A DNA stretch of 64,000 bases from Rhodospirillales bacterium 24-66-33 (GTDB lineage: Bacteria; Pseudomonadota; Alphaproteobacteria; Reyranellales; Reyranellaceae): positions 1 through 64,000 of the forward strand of contig NCHQ01000019.1 of NCBI GenBank assembly GCA_002281855.1, written 5' to 3'. The translations under genes were made by a program, and so were the position numbers. Every line of letters starts with the position of its first letter. Position 1 is the first letter of the stretch. The notes under the pieces were generated by a model. The model searched no databases. It was not told the origin of the DNA and saw only the letters and a program-made list of their open reading frames with translations. Of this stretch, positions 62,692-64,000 are shown one piece after another.

Positions 62692-63684
62692 TCACTTGTT
62701 CACGTCGACAACCACGCGGCCGCGTATCTCTCCTTTGAGGATTTTTGGGGCCAGCGCCATGAGATCGCCCAGTCCCGCCTCGCTCACGGTGCTGTCGAGC
62801 TTGTCGAGCGGCAGGTCGCGACCGAGACGACGCCATGCTTCCTCACGCGGCGCCTTCGGCAGCATCACCGAGTCGATGCCATAGACGGAAACGCCCCGGA
62901 GGATGAAGGGCAGGATCGAGCCGGGAAATGAAGGACCGGCCGCGAGTCCGCAGACCGCCGCCGCGCCGCCGTACTTCACCTGCGCCAGGGCCCTGGCAAA
63001 CATCACGCCGGAAACCGTGTCGACAACTCCCGCGAAGCGCTCCGTGAGCAGCGGGCGATCCGGCGCCTCGGTCAGTTCCTTGCGGTCCATGATCGTGGTG
63101 GCGCCGAGCGACTTCAGATACTCGCCCTCCTGGGGCCGGCCAGTCGCAGCGACCACCGTGTACCCGAGCTTGGCCAGGATCGCGACGGCGACCGAGCCGA
63201 CGCCACCCGCTGCTCCCGTGACCAGAATTTCGCCCTTGGCGGGGTCGATGCCATGCTTCTCCAGCGCCATGACGCAGAGCATGGAGGTGTAGCCGGCGGT
63301 GCCGATCGCCATTGCATGCCGCGTCGAGAGGCCGGCCGGCAGCTTGACGAGCCAGTCACCTTTCACGCGCGCCTTGGTGGCGTAGCCGCCCCAGTGCAGT
63401 TCGCCGACGCGATAGCCGTTCAGGACGACCTTGTCGCCGGCCTTGAAGGCCGCGTTCTCGGAACTCTCCACGGTGCCCGCGAAATCGATGCCGCCGACAT
63501 GGGGCCAAGTCTTGACCAGTCCACCGCCGGTCGTCAGCACGAGGCCGTCCTTGTAGTTCAGAGTCGAATAGTCGACCGCAACGACGACATCTCCCGCCGG
63601 CAGCCTGTCCTCAGGCAAGGTTTCGATGGCGCCGCTGACTTTGCGGTCTGCGCCCTGGGTCAGGACAAGTGCGCGGAAGGTCAT
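62692..63684 (-). CDS. acuI: Medium-chain zinc-free reductase, AcuI/YhdH (acrylyl-CoA reductase) type
   Basis: 330 residues. VAVDYSTLNYKDGLVLTTGG, then HVGGIDFAGTVESS and AIGTAGYTSMLCVMALEKHG, GEILVTGAAGGVGSVAVAIL and ATGRPQEGEYLKSLGATTIM are the YhdH/AcuI signatures. The family reduces acrylyl-CoA to propionyl-CoA with NADPH and removes toxic acrylyl-CoA. Length is the usual 325-330. It stands 39 bases upstream of the aminotransferase, same strand, so cotranscription is possible. Confidence 0.92.
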   Translation of the reverse strand: MTFRALVLTQGADRKVSGAIETLPEDRLPAGDVVVAVDYSTLNYKDGLVLTTGGGLVKTWPHVGGIDFAGTVESSENAAFKAGDKVVLNGYRVGELHWGGYATKARVKGDWLVKLPAGLSTRHAMAIGTAGYTSMLCVMALEKHGIDPAKGEILVTGAAGGVGSVAVAILAKLGYTVVAATGRPQEGEYLKSLGATTIMDRKELTEAPDRPLLTERFAGVVDTVSGVMFARALAQVKYGGAAAVCGLAAGPSFPGSILPFILRGVSVYGIDSVMLPKAPREEAWRRLGRDLPLDKLDSTVSEAGLGDLMALAPKILKGEIRGRVVVDVNK

Positions 63685-64000
63685 GGGAGCTCCTCAAGAA
63701 ATGGATGCCGCTGTCTAGCAAGGCCGCCAACGCTTAGACAGTCTCCGCGAAGGTCCCGTTTCGCCGGTCGCACCGGGCGGGGCGGTGGGGCGGAGCAGGC
63801 AAACGCGAGCCTCGTGCAGTCTCACTGACAAACGACTTGAGACCAGCGATCACGGGATCCAAGAGAGCCGATTCGACGACAACTCCAATCCAGCGAGCCA
63901 CTTTGGTTCAATCCGTCGCCTCATAATGGGGCTACTTGCTCAAGAATGAAGCACATTTGGAACGTGTATGGTGGTCTGCACCGCTACTCGGGCGACAATG
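63685..64000. other. Intergenic end of window
   Basis: About 316 bases without a gene I can support. It should hold the acuI promoter. A frame opening at ATG 63946 (MKHIWNVYGGLHRYSGD) runs to the window edge, but eighteen residues are too few to judge and it has no clear ribosome site. Confidence 0.4.

Noticed and set aside
63946..64000. Possible start of a new gene at the right edge
   Set aside because: Only 18 residues are visible, no clear ribosome site, and the opposite strand is open over the same stretch.

Overview
The window is a high-GC bacterial chromosome segment, most likely from an alphaproteobacterium. The DUF1036 and DUF992 secreted proteins, the orphan Flp-type pilin, the xanthine-dehydrogenase-type oxidoreductase, and the selenocysteine-dependent periplasmic formate dehydrogenase beside selA/selB all fit that group. 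A Reyranella-like member of Rhodospirillales/Hyphomicrobiales is a guess, not something the sequence proves.

Layout. 1-8.5 kb: small envelope genes (partial outer-membrane barrel, DUF1036, PRC-barrel, MgtC, MORN, AI-2E-type exporter, META), a universal stress protein, an orphan Flp pilin and a frameshifted isochorismatase-family gene. 8.6-15.2 kb: FAD oxidoreductase, IlvD/Edd dehydratase, GT2 glycosyltransferase, and a TPR/beta-barrel plus FecR-domain pair. 15.2-18.5 kb (minus strand): mobB, fdhD and two unknown genes in one overlapping operon, then a DUF992 protein, a 59-residue protein and a small lipoprotein.

18.5-33.7 kb: an integrative element bounded by a 23-bp direct repeat. The right copy is the 3' end of the tRNA-Sec gene (selC), and a P4-type tyrosine integrase lies next to it. 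Every gene of the element reads on the minus strand. It has a P4-satellite-like core (AlpA regulator, Toprim primase, P-loop ATPase). Its cargo is a tightly overlapping row of secreted thermonuclease, large N6-adenine-type methyltransferase, DEAD/DEAH helicase and GIY-YIG nuclease, followed by a pair of unrecognised genes. I read the cargo as an anti-phage restriction-like module. Copies of an 8-bp box, GTTACCCC, occur at both ends.

33.7-43.9 kb (minus strand): a nearly complete selenocysteine and formate dehydrogenase locus, in transcription order fdhA (in-frame UGA plus a textbook bacterial SECIS hairpin), fdhB, fdhC, fdhE, selA, a Sel1-repeat gene, selB, then (beyond a small opposite-strand VOC gene) selC. 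fdhD and mobB lie just across the island, so the element has split what was probably one compact locus. selD is not in the window.

44-64 kb: ordinary metabolic and envelope genes: SGNH-like protein, molybdenum hydroxylase large subunit, 5-oxoprolinase PxpA with divergent PxpBC, P-loop kinase-like protein, acyl-CoA carboxylase carboxyltransferase, two tandem paralogous polytopic membrane proteins, a methyltransferase, a ~160-bp MITE-like element, DenD-like dehydrogenase, KefB-type antiporter, EEP-family hydrolase, cardiolipin synthase, class III aminotransferase and AcuI-type reductase.
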